A DNA stretch of 64,000 bases from Pseudomonas neuropathica (lineage in GTDB: Bacteria; Pseudomonadota; Gammaproteobacteria; Pseudomonadales; Pseudomonadaceae): NCBI RefSeq assembly GCF_015461835.1, contig NZ_JACOPX010000025.1, positions 1-64,000 on the forward strand, given 5' to 3'. Below are positions 1 through 6,768 of this stretch, one piece after another. A model generated the notes under the pieces. It was not told where the DNA came from and searched no databases. It worked only from the letters and a program-made list of their open reading frames with translations. Both the position numbers and the translations under genes were made by a program. The first letter of the stretch is position 1. Each line of letters begins with the position of its first letter.

Positions 1-127
1 GACTCGGACTGGTCTCGATACTGGATACGATAAACCGGCTTAACCGCATAACTTGAACCGCCGTATACGGAACCGTATGTACGGTGGTGTGAGAGGACGG
101 CGGATGTGAATCCGCCTCCTACTCGAT
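1..127 (+). mobile_element. 3' end of a group II intron (domains V and VI), truncated by the window edge
   Basis: Positions 57-65 and 80-88 form a 9-bp stem, and 67-69 with 74-76 form an upper stem around a small loop with asymmetric bulges. This is the shape of intron domain V. Immediately after it, 95-120 folds into a domain VI-like hairpin (GGCGGA near 99-104 pairing with TCCGCC at 111-116). An A at 121 lies unpaired seven to eight bases before the probable 3' splice site at 127, which fits a branch-point adenosine. The intron-encoded reverse transcriptase, if present, lies outside the window. The class was not assigned. Confidence 0.75.
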
Positions 128-144
128 GGGTAAATGTTGGATCG

Positions 145-1494
145 CTATTGATAATCGGCGAGTGGATAGTCCCTGCACAGGGTTTCGACCTCTGAGCGAA
201 ACTGCGCGAGGAGCAGGGGTTCCAGTGTGTAATCCTGTTCGCCGAGCGGCGCTACCGTATTCAGAACCCGCACTATCAAATCGACGATCTGGCGGCTGCC
301 GTGGACATCGACCCGGCGTTGCGCCAGCGCAGTGGTGCCGATACGCAGCCCGCTGGTGACAAGTGCCGAACGGGGATCGTCGGGTACGCGATGTTTGTTG
401 ACGATGATCCCGCAGTGCCCCAGCGCCGCCTCGGCGATAGCCCCCGTGATGCCACCCCGCAAGCGAACCAGCACCGTATGGTTTTCACTGCAGCCGCCGA
501 CCACTTCATAATCCTTGGCCTGAAACGCTTTGGCCATTTCATCCGCCGTACTGCGGATCTGCGCCATGCAGACATCGAATGCTGCGGACATTGCATAACC
601 CAGCGCGGCAGCCTTCGCTGCGATCATGTTGGCAGCGAGCGCACCCTGCATTCGCGGGTAAACGGCTTGATCCAGCAGGCGACTGAAGGTGGTCCGCAAA
701 CCGGGAATCTTGGTGTTCGCATCAGCACCGCTGAGAATCACGCCACCGCGAGGCCCGGCGAGTTGCTTGTGCGTGCACGTGACGGTGACGTGGGCGGCGT
801 CGATCGGACTTGGGTGTCGTCCGGTAGCGACGAGCCCGGCGATGTGCGAAATGTCGGCGAGCAGGATGGCCCCGGCTTCATCGGCAATTTCACGAAACCG
901 CTGGAAGTCCACCACGCGCGAATAGGCGGTGGCGCCGCAGAGGATGACGCGTGGGCGATGGGCGAGTGCCAGTAGGCGAACCTTGTCGTAATCGATCAGG
1001 CCGTCTGCTGTCGTGCCGTACTGAATCGCCTTGTAGTAGGCGCCGGAAAATGCGGCAAGGCTGCCATGCGTGAGATGACCGCCGTGTTCCACCGCCATGC
1101 CCAACAGGGTATCGCCAGGCTCCATCAAGGCCGTAAGCACTTGGTAAACGGCGTTCGACGCAGAGTGTGGCTGCACGTTGGCGTATTGCGCGCCGAACAG
1201 TTGCCGCGCCCGGCGGATGGCCAGCGATTCGACCAGTTCGACGTTCTCGCACCCTGCGCTGTGGCGCTTGCCGGACATGCCCTCTGCCGTCACGTTGACC
1301 AGCACGGAAGCAGAGGCCGCCAAGGTTCGCGGCTGGACTGCGCAGGAGGACGAGACCAGTGAAAGCGTTTGCTGTTGACGCGTGATTTCCGCGTCGAGAA
1401 TGGCCGCCAGTTCGGCATCTTCTGCGCGAAGATCCGCCAGGCCACGTCGCAGCAAGTCAGCCTGGTTTTCGAGCGGTTCAGTAATGACTGCCAT
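145..1494 (-). CDS. Divergent serine hydroxymethyltransferase-like PLP enzyme
   Basis: A 449-residue protein that aligns along its length with GlyA (serine hydroxymethyltransferase, normally about 417 residues). The PLP lysine is K243 in THKQLAGPRGG. The active-site histidine region (HGGHLTHG), the Asp/His pair of DISHIAG and the carboxylate-binding Arg of TSGLRIGT are kept, as is the serine equivalent to E. coli Ser35 (S49). The tyrosines equivalent to E. coli Tyr55 and Tyr65 are replaced by T69 and S79. Loss of both suggests a changed substrate or a folate-independent aldolase or transaldolase activity; this is inference. An AAGGAA ribosome site precedes the ATG. The stop lies 17 bp from the intron end. 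It is unlikely to be the housekeeping glyA. Confidence 0.8.
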   Translation of the reverse strand: MAVITEPLENQADLLRRGLADLRAEDAELAAILDAEITRQQQTLSLVSSSCAVQPRTLAASASVLVNVTAEGMSGKRHSAGCENVELVESLAIRRARQLFGAQYANVQPHSASNAVYQVLTALMEPGDTLLGMAVEHGGHLTHGSLAAFSGAYYKAIQYGTTADGLIDYDKVRLLALAHRPRVILCGATAYSRVVDFQRFREIADEAGAILLADISHIAGLVATGRHPSPIDAAHVTVTCTHKQLAGPRGGVILSGADANTKIPGLRTTFSRLLDQAVYPRMQGALAANMIAAKAAALGYAMSAAFDVCMAQIRSTADEMAKAFQAKDYEVVGGCSENHTVLVRLRGGITGAIAEAALGHCGIIVNKHRVPDDPRSALVTSGLRIGTTALAQRRVDVHGSRQIVDLIVRVLNTVAPLGEQDYTLEPLLLAQFRSEVETLCRDYPLADYQ

Positions 1495-1549
1495 TGCTTG
1501 ATTCCTTCCCTGGTTTTGCGTGATTTGCGCATGTCCTTGCTTGCCAGAT

Positions 1550-1606
1550 CTGTACAGGCGAATCCGTGTTTTGACCGCTGTGCGCGCAAAACTAAACCCT
1601 GTACAG
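1550..1606. promoter_or_regulatory. Paired CTGTACAG palindromes upstream of the SHMT-like gene
   Basis: CTGTACAG occurs at 1550-1557 and again at 1599-1606, 49 bp apart centre to centre and 56 and 105 bp upstream of the SHMT-like ATG. Two short identical palindromes in a promoter suggest a dimeric regulator. A GntR/MocR-type protein would fit a PLP enzyme, but no such regulator is in the window. Regulator identity is speculation. Confidence 0.4.
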
Positions 1607-1962
1607 GCCCCCCGTTTTTTCGTCCTTTCACTCTCGAGAATGGGACGCCGGATTGACGCATCATAAATTTTTCAGTGAGGAACGCCACAGAATTAATCAA
1701 AAAAATGAACATTCTTCAAAGAAAATGATTCTTTTTGTGGTCGCGTCGGGTGTAAAACAGGCATTGCCCGGTGCCGATTTTCCGGCCTTGGGTGGAAGTC
1801 GAAAGGAACTGACGAGTCGGTACGGAGGCTGAAATGACCCCGCACGTTGGCGGAAGCAGCCTGTGAAAGCTGACTTTTTATACCGAACCCAGGGAGGGAG
1901 AATGCTATGATCCTGCGCGGCACTGACAGGGATATAACTGCAATTTCCTACCTCACTTGTGT

Positions 1963-1988
1963 ACGTCCGGAATGATCATTCGGGACGT
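1963..1988. promoter_or_regulatory. 26-bp near-perfect palindrome, candidate operator of the XRE regulator
   Basis: The arms read ACGTCC and GGACGT around a GAATGATCATTC core, with a single mismatched pair (1969/1982). It is flanked by a wider inverted repeat, TAACTGCAAT at 1935-1944 and ATTGCAGTTA at 1996-2005. Its position 21 bp before the likely start codon suits autoregulation by the adjacent XRE protein. Confidence 0.5.
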
Positions 1989-2008
1989 GACATTGATTGC
2001 AGTTAAAA

Positions 2009-2632
2009 ATGGATGATAAGCATGTGATGCACAGAAGAGAAAGATCGGAGAATCTGAAGAACAACATCAAATACCTGATAAAGAGTCGCGGGGAGACGCA
2101 GTTGTCCTTGTGTCACTCCAGTGGTTTGACGCGTACCACCATCTACAACATCCTTGAAGGCAAGGTGGTCAATGTCCAGCAGTCCACTGTGCGCAAAATT
2201 TCTGATTTCTTCGGCGTGTCTTACGAGGAAATAGAGACGATTGATTTTGAAGAAAAGGAAATCATCGAAAGCAGTATTTCGCCACAGGGAAACATGAACC
2301 CGGCGGCGGTTCCGGTGATTAAAGAAAGTCTGCTGCTGCAAAGTCTGGATAAGAGAATTGGTGAGTTGGCGACGATTTATCCACTGACTTACTATTTTGG
2401 CGCTTCTTTTAACCTGATTGGCGTGCTGCTGGAAAACGAAATCAGCGGTCTGCATGAACCCGGCGAACTGTTGATCGTGCAGAAAGGAGCATCAACCAGC
2501 GACAGGGAAAAACTGGTGTATGACAAAATCACAGCGAAGTTATCTATAAGCCATGAAGGCAGCTTTGATACGGATCGTGTATGCGTGATCGGAGATGTAA
2601 TCGAGGAACGATTTAATGGATTGCAGTGTTGA
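2009..2632 (+). CDS. XRE-family helix-turn-helix regulator with C-terminal sensor-like region
   Basis: A protein of about 207 residues. Its first 75 residues form a Cro/C1-type helix-turn-helix (the stretch around QLSLCHSSGLTRTTIYNILEG is the recognition region). The C-terminal half (GELLIVQKG onward) loosely resembles the S24/LexA-type fold of repressors, without a recognisable protease dyad. It is followed by a membrane transporter whose start overlaps it by 17 bp, so the two are co-transcribed and probably translationally coupled. The start is uncertain: a TTG at 1997 would sit inside an inverted repeat, and ATGs lie at 2009 and 2027, none with a strong ribosome site. Base composition is AT-richer than the flanking flagellar and phh genes. 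A role in controlling the transporter and queC is inference. Confidence 0.75.
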   Translation: MDDKHVMHRRERSENLKNNIKYLIKSRGETQLSLCHSSGLTRTTIYNILEGKVVNVQQSTVRKISDFFGVSYEEIETIDFEEKEIIESSISPQGNMNPAAVPVIKESLLLQSLDKRIGELATIYPLTYYFGASFNLIGVLLENEISGLHEPGELLIVQKGASTSDREKLVYDKITAKLSISHEGSFDTDRVCVIGDVIEERFNGLQC

Positions 2633-3494
2633 AATGGAAAACAGCAAGTACAAATTGCTGGGGTTCGAAAATGGAAAAAGCCTGGCCGTTATCATGGTTA
2701 TTGCGACAGGCAAGATAATTAAAATAAAACTAAGTGAAGTGTTGAATAGTGAGATTATGGATAATCTGAATAAAATCGAAGTGAAAAACCTCTACAAGAA
2801 GTTCTACTCCCAGGGTGGGGCGCTGACGGCTTACGAAATCAATGATCGTCATGAAAGTTCGTGGATGATCTACATCATCCTGAACCTGATGCTGTTCACG
2901 CTTTATATTTTCACCAGTATTGCAGCGACAAAACCGATCTACCTGGATTACTTTGACATTGTCGTGACCCCGGGAACCTTTCTTTACCCGCTGACCTTTC
3001 TGATCGTTGACTTGTTGAACGAGACGTTTGGTCTGCGGCTGGCGCGCCGGGCAATTCTCTTTGCGTTCATCAGCAATGCGGCGATTATCATTCTACTGGC
3101 GATTACCACCCATTTGCCGGGGCTGCCGGGGTGGAAGCTCGATGGGGCTTATAATGATGTTATCAGTCAGTTGTCAGCAGTTCTGGTAGCGTCTTCTATA
3201 TCGTTTCTGGTTTCCGAGAACATAAACTCGTACCTGTTGTGCAAGATTAAAGAACTCACAAATTCCAGGTTTCTGTTTTTGCGAGTGTTTTTAAGCACAT
3301 TGTTTGCCGTGATCATCGACAGCTTTCTGTTCTGCTATATCGCTTTCTACGGGACGATGGAAAATAGCGCGATACTGGGCATGATCTACGTTCAGATCGC
3401 AATCAAGGTAGGTTTTGCCTTCTTTAATATCTTGCCGGCCTACGGCGCAAGATCATTGTTCAAGAAGTACCTGACGGGTGCGCAGACGCAATAA
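2616..3494 (+). CDS. YhhQ/VUT-family queuosine precursor transporter with extended N-terminus
   Basis: A 292-residue membrane protein. The C-terminal 200 residues carry about six hydrophobic segments and the family's PLTFLIVDLLNETFG region, which marks the YhhQ/VUT (DUF165) family. Family members import 7-deazapurine queuosine precursors. The first 85 or so residues before the first membrane segment are extra: E. coli YhhQ is about 220 residues. The start at 2616 is supported by GAGGAA seven bases upstream inside the preceding regulator gene, and the two genes overlap by 17 bp. The N-terminal half is strikingly AT-rich and lysine-rich, unlike neighbouring chromosome. The nearby convergent queC supports a deazaguanine-related role; the exact substrate is not shown by sequence. 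Confidence 0.85.
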   Translation: MDCSVEMENSKYKLLGFENGKSLAVIMVIATGKIIKIKLSEVLNSEIMDNLNKIEVKNLYKKFYSQGGALTAYEINDRHESSWMIYIILNLMLFTLYIFTSIAATKPIYLDYFDIVVTPGTFLYPLTFLIVDLLNETFGLRLARRAILFAFISNAAIIILLAITTHLPGLPGWKLDGAYNDVISQLSAVLVASSISFLVSENINSYLLCKIKELTNSRFLFLRVFLSTLFAVIIDSFLFCYIAFYGTMENSAILGMIYVQIAIKVGFAFFNILPAYGARSLFKKYLTGAQTQ

Positions 3495-3503
3495 AGAGAG
3501 GAG

Positions 3504-3534
3504 AGCGCTCACGCGGCATGCTTGAGTGAGCGCT
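3504..3534. terminator. Bidirectional hairpin terminator between transporter and queC
   Basis: The arms AGCGCTCAC (3504-3512) and GTGAGCGCT (3526-3534) form a perfect 9-bp stem between two convergent genes. It is followed by a moderate T-rich tail on the plus side. Confidence 0.6.
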
Positions 3535-3547
3535 TCTTGTTGCGGTT

Positions 3548-4246
3548 TTACTTTAAGCCAAGTTTTTCTTTCAAGCTTTGAGTGACCTGAACTTTATTAT
3601 TCAGGAACTCATTCAAGCCTTTTGCGCGAAGATTGCAGGCATCACAATCGGAACATCCAGTGCCCTTGATGCCGTTGTAGCAAGTCAGTGTTTCTTCGCG
3701 AACCAGATCCAGTTGATGGTGGTAATCAGCCAAGGCCCAGGTTTCTGCCTTGTTCAGCCACATCAATGGAGTATCCAGTTGCAGATTGTAATCCATGCCT
3801 AATTCAAGGGCTTTATTCAGCGCCTTGACGAATTCATCCCGGCAATCCGGATAGCCCGAGAAGTCGGTTTCACAGACACCGGTAATGACCGTTTTGGCCT
3901 GGACTTGATAGGCATAGATAGAAGCCAGGGTCAGAAACAGGATGTTCCGCCCCGGAACAAAGGTGCTTGGCAGGCTCTCGCCGGAACTGTTCACGGTCGG
4001 GACCGGAATGTTGTCGCGGGTCAGGCTGCTGATGGCCAGTTCGTTGAGCAAGGACACATCCAGCGTTTTATGCACGGTCACACCGAGCTTTTTCGACAGC
4101 TGCTGCGCCACTTCAATTTCAGCGTGATGACGCTGACCATAGTCGAACGTAATGCAGTGGACTTCATCGTAGTGGGTCAGTGCATGGATCAGGCAAGTCG
4201 TAGAGTCCTGGCCACCACTAAAAACGATAACTGCCTTGTTGCTCAT
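3548..4246 (-). CDS. queC: 7-cyano-7-deazaguanine (preQ0) synthase QueC
   Basis: A 232-residue enzyme that converts 7-carboxy-7-deazaguanine, ammonia and ATP into preQ0 in queuosine biosynthesis. The PP-loop SGGQDST is at residues 10-16. The zinc-binding cysteines are C189, C198, C201 and C204 in the CYNGIKGTGC-SDCDAC region. The ATG has AGGAAG nine bases upstream. As I recall the sequences, it resembles the enterobacterial QueC type more than the QueC usually found in the Pseudomonas tol-pal/queE region, so it is probably a second, acquired copy. It converges on the YhhQ-type transporter and shares the block with an XRE regulator. No Dpd DNA-modification or Qat defence partners are visible nearby. 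Confidence 0.93.
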   Translation of the reverse strand: MSNKAVIVFSGGQDSTTCLIHALTHYDEVHCITFDYGQRHHAEIEVAQQLSKKLGVTVHKTLDVSLLNELAISSLTRDNIPVPTVNSSGESLPSTFVPGRNILFLTLASIYAYQVQAKTVITGVCETDFSGYPDCRDEFVKALNKALELGMDYNLQLDTPLMWLNKAETWALADYHHQLDLVREETLTCYNGIKGTGCSDCDACNLRAKGLNEFLNNKVQVTQSLKEKLGLK

Positions 4247-4403
4247 AAGTCTGCTTCCTGCATTAAACGGGTAGTTTTAAAGGTCGCAAGGGTAACTCGA
4301 AATGACGCTCGATATAAGTGCGCTGGAAGTTGCGCCCGCAGGCCGCAGGTCGCTTTGCAGCTAATCGCGGTATCCTGTGCACTCTGATTACGGACGCTTT
4401 TCC

Positions 4404-4817
4404 ATGCTGGTGATTTCCAACAACGTGCATCTTCCCGATGCCGAGATCGAACTGACGGCCATCCGCGCACAAGGTGCCGGTGGGCAGAACGTCAACAAGG
4501 TTTCCAGTGCGATGCACCTGCGCTTCGATATTCCGGCCTCGTCGTTGCCCGAGTTCTACAAGGAGCGGCTGCTGGCGCTGCGCGACAGTCGCATCACCAG
4601 CGATGGCGTGTTGATCATCAAGGCCCAGCAGTACCGCACGCAGGAAGCCAATCGCGCCGATGCGCTTGAGCGTCTGGTCGAGCTGATCCTCAGCGCGACC
4701 AAAGTCGAAAAGAAACGCCGCCCCACCAAGCCGACCCTCGGCTCGAAGAAGCGCCGGCTCGAATCGAAAACCAAGCGCGGCAGCATCAAGGCCGGACGCG
4801 GCAAAGTGGACTTCTAG
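4404..4817 (+). CDS. arfB: Alternative ribosome-rescue factor B (peptidyl-tRNA hydrolase ArfB/YaeJ)
   Basis: A 137-residue protein that hydrolyses peptidyl-tRNA on ribosomes stalled at the end of non-stop mRNA. The catalytic GGQ motif is at residues 26-28 in RAQGAGGQNVNK. The basic C-terminal tail (about residues 100-137, rich in Lys and Arg) is the part that enters the empty mRNA channel in this family. The ATG at 4404 gives the usual family length; an in-frame GTG at 4377 would add an unconserved extension. It is divergent from queC and its 3' end overlaps the convergent MFS gene by 4 bp. Confidence 0.93.
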   Translation: MLVISNNVHLPDAEIELTAIRAQGAGGQNVNKVSSAMHLRFDIPASSLPEFYKERLLALRDSRITSDGVLIIKAQQYRTQEANRADALERLVELILSATKVEKKRRPTKPTLGSKKRRLESKTKRGSIKAGRGKVDF

Positions 4818-6013
4818 TCTTCGCGGTACTTGGCCGTGTGCTTGTACAGATAGACGCTCAAGGCCAATCCGCTCAATGCAGCGAGAGCGGCGAACAGGAA
4901 GATCGAAGCAAAGCCGAAGCCTGCCGCAATCGCTCCGGCCAATGGCCCGGTGATCCCCAGCGACAAATCAATGAACAGTGAATAAGCACCGACCGCTGCG
5001 CCACGGCTTGAAGCCGGCACCAGATTCACTGCCTCCACACCCAGCGCCGGGAACACCAGCGAGAAACCAAAGCCGCTCAGCGCCGCACCGGCCAGCGCCC
5101 AATGCGCGTCCGGTGCCAGCCACAACAGCAGCAGGCCCAGTGTCTCCACCGACAGGCAGGCAATCGCCACGCGAAAGCCGCCGAGGCGGTTGATCAGATT
5201 GCCGAACAGCAGGCGCGCACCGATGAAGCTGGCACCGAACAGGCTCAGGCACAGCACGGCGTTGTCCCAATGCTGGGTGGCGTAATACAGGGTGATGAAG
5301 GTGGCGATGGTGCCGAAGCCGATCGAGCCCAGCGCCAGACCGCAACCGTGGGGAAACACTTTGCCGAGCACGTGCATGAACGGCAGGCGTTCGCCGGCGA
5401 CAATCGGTGCCGGCGTTTTTGGCCAGGCGAGCAGAAGGCCCAGCGCAGCCAGCAGGATGATGCTAACGCCCATGCTCCACAAACCCAACTGGGCGACCAG
5501 CCACACCCCGAACGGTGCGCCAACTGCCAGTGCGCCGTAACTGGCGATGCCGTTCCAGGAAATCACTTTGGCGGTGTTCGCCGCGCCAACGCGGCCAATG
5601 CCCCAGCCGATCGAACCAGAACCGACAAGGCTTTCGGCGCTGCCCAATACCAGTCGACCGATCAACAAACTGATCAAGCTGAGCATCGGCAGGTTCGGCG
5701 TCCACGCCGAGATCAACATGAACACACCGCTCAAGCCGCAACCGGCCAGGCCAATCATCACCGCGCGTTTGCTGCCCTGGTTGTCGATGATCTTGCCGGC
5801 ATACGGGCGGCTGAGCAGGGTGGCGAGGTATTGCACGCTGATCACCAGGCCAGCGATCACCGCGCCAAAGCCCAGATCGCTGTGCACATAGCCCGGCAGC
5901 ACCGCGAGCGGAATACCGATGTTCAGATAACCGATAAAGGTGAAGAGGACGATGGAAACGACTTGCAGCGTGACCGCCAGGGGGCGCTGGGGCTCGGACA
6001 TAGAGGGCGACAT
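4814..6013 (-). CDS. MFS transporter of the YhhS type
   Basis: A 399-residue inner-membrane protein with about twelve hydrophobic segments. It closely follows the pattern of E. coli YhhS, for example LAVLPGYVH near residue 40, ATLLSRPYAGK near residue 65, and FSLVFPALGVEAV in the C-terminal half. Drug or arabinose-like sugar efflux has been proposed for relatives; the substrate cannot be told from sequence. It is transcribed alone on the minus strand, ending in a 4-bp overlap with the convergent arfB. A start at 6001 (second Met) is also possible. Confidence 0.88.
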   Translation of the reverse strand: MSPSMSEPQRPLAVTLQVVSIVLFTFIGYLNIGIPLAVLPGYVHSDLGFGAVIAGLVISVQYLATLLSRPYAGKIIDNQGSKRAVMIGLAGCGLSGVFMLISAWTPNLPMLSLISLLIGRLVLGSAESLVGSGSIGWGIGRVGAANTAKVISWNGIASYGALAVGAPFGVWLVAQLGLWSMGVSIILLAALGLLLAWPKTPAPIVAGERLPFMHVLGKVFPHGCGLALGSIGFGTIATFITLYYATQHWDNAVLCLSLFGASFIGARLLFGNLINRLGGFRVAIACLSVETLGLLLLWLAPDAHWALAGAALSGFGFSLVFPALGVEAVNLVPASSRGAAVGAYSLFIDLSLGITGPLAGAIAAGFGFASIFLFAALAALSGLALSVYLYKHTAKYRED

Positions 6014-6115
6014 GGGTAACGATCCACGGGAACGGCAGATTAGATAGGCTGCTTATGATACCGGCGTGGAGGCTTCTGGGGCGGGAAAAGTAAAACTATT
6101 TGCCGGGAGGCCGCT

Positions 6116-6298
6116 TCAGGGTTTGGCCGGGGCAACCAATTGTGTGGTGACCAGCGCCGCGAGGGCATTTTCTTCGCTGCCGAAGCGGGCGAGCAGGGCG
6201 GCTTGTTTCTCGGGAGAGAGGCGGTTCCAGATCTCGATCATTTTCTCGGTGGTGCCGATCAGGACGGCAGCTTGGCTTTCGGAGAATTCGTCGGTCAT
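6116..6298 (-). CDS. Small conserved hypothetical protein
   Basis: A 60-residue acidic-to-neutral protein starting MTDEFSESQAAVLIGTTEKM, predicted to be mostly helical and with no membrane segment. The ATG at 6298 is chosen because a longer frame from 6349 would run through a perfect hairpin at 6320-6351. No function is recognised. It lies downstream of another small gene in the same direction. Confidence 0.55.
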   Translation of the reverse strand: MTDEFSESQAAVLIGTTEKMIEIWNRLSPEKQAALLARFGSEENALAALVTTQLVAPAKP

Positions 6299-6319
6299 GG
6301 CAGGCTCGGGGTTCAGGCA

Positions 6320-6351
6320 GTGTGGAAAGCGCATGTTAGCGCTTTCCACAC
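6320..6351. terminator. Perfect 13-bp hairpin between two small genes
   Basis: GTGTGGAAAGCGC (6320-6332) pairs with GCGCTTTCCACAC (6339-6351) around a 6-base loop. It follows the stop of the 43-residue gene on the minus strand. There is no clear T run, so it may be a terminator or an mRNA-stabilising structure. Confidence 0.5.
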
Positions 6352-6369
6352 GGTCTGTACGACGGGGTC

Positions 6370-6501
6370 TTACTCTTCGTTGTCGGCCGGGCGGCTCTCA
6401 ACGGCTTCTTTCTGCTCGGGCTGTTGGGCTCCGGCTTGCTGCGTGGTCGTCTGCTCAGGTACGTGCAGGCTTGGGAAGGGGAGATTAGGAATCTCGTGCA
6501 T
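6370..6501 (-). CDS. Very small hypothetical protein (43 residues)
   Basis: A 43-residue, Gln/Glu/Pro-rich peptide (starting MHEIPNLPFPSLHVPEQ and ending DNEE). It has a good ribosome site (GAGGAG about seven bases before the ATG) and a hairpin just downstream of its stop. Composition suggests a disordered, soluble product. The function is unknown. Support is the ribosome site, hairpin and gene-like spacing. Confidence 0.55.
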   Translation of the reverse strand: MHEIPNLPFPSLHVPEQTTTQQAGAQQPEQKEAVESRPADNEE

Positions 6502-6664
6502 GGTTGCGCTCCTCGCTAAGTCTGTTGATAGATCTGGTAGATCCGCGCTTCTTGAAAGCCTGCGCAGGATACAGCAGGAAAAATGACAATCAGACTTTTA
6601 ATTCAAATTAATGCGACAGATGGCCGCAGGGGAGGGCAAAACCCAAAGGTCACCGCAAAAACAA

Positions 6665-6756
6665 CTGTAGGAGTGAGCCTGCTCGCGATGGCGGTGTGTC
6701 AGTCAACTTGAATGCTGGCTGATACACCGCCATCGCGAGCAGGCTCACTCCTACAG
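6665..6756. repeat. REP pair, family 1 (inverted)
   Basis: Two inverted copies (6665-6697 and 6724-6756) of a Pseudomonas REP palindrome with core GAGTGAGCCTGCTCGCGA face each other across 26 bp, just downstream of phhC. Such pairs are non-autonomous elements mobilised by RAYT transposases and often act as transcript ends. The same family recurs at 9479-9572 and, in a variant form, at 60493-60586. Confidence 0.85.
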
Positions 6757-6768
6757 GGGGGTGCGGTA

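Larger units (their letters stand above)
1495..2008. other. Intergenic region between SHMT-like gene and XRE regulator
   Basis: About 510 bp without a convincing gene. It holds two CTGTACAG palindromes (1550-1557 and 1599-1606) upstream of the SHMT-like gene, an AT-rich stretch at about 1670-1735, and the operator-like palindrome at 1963-1988. Open frames here are short, overlap both promoter regions and lack ribosome sites. Confidence 0.6.

Noticed and set aside
3548..4246. QueC as part of a Qat or type IV CBASS anti-phage system, or a Dpd DNA-modification cluster
   Set aside because: The protein has normal QueC length and complete zinc cysteines. No QatA/B/D, cyclase, effector or Dpd genes are beside it.
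4247..4403. preQ1 riboswitch in the queC leader
   Set aside because: No preQ1-I or preQ1-II sequence pattern was recognised in the leader on the minus strand.
5102..6019. 305-codon open frame on the plus strand opposite the MFS gene
   Set aside because: Gln/Ala/Arg-rich antisense shadow of a clear transporter gene.
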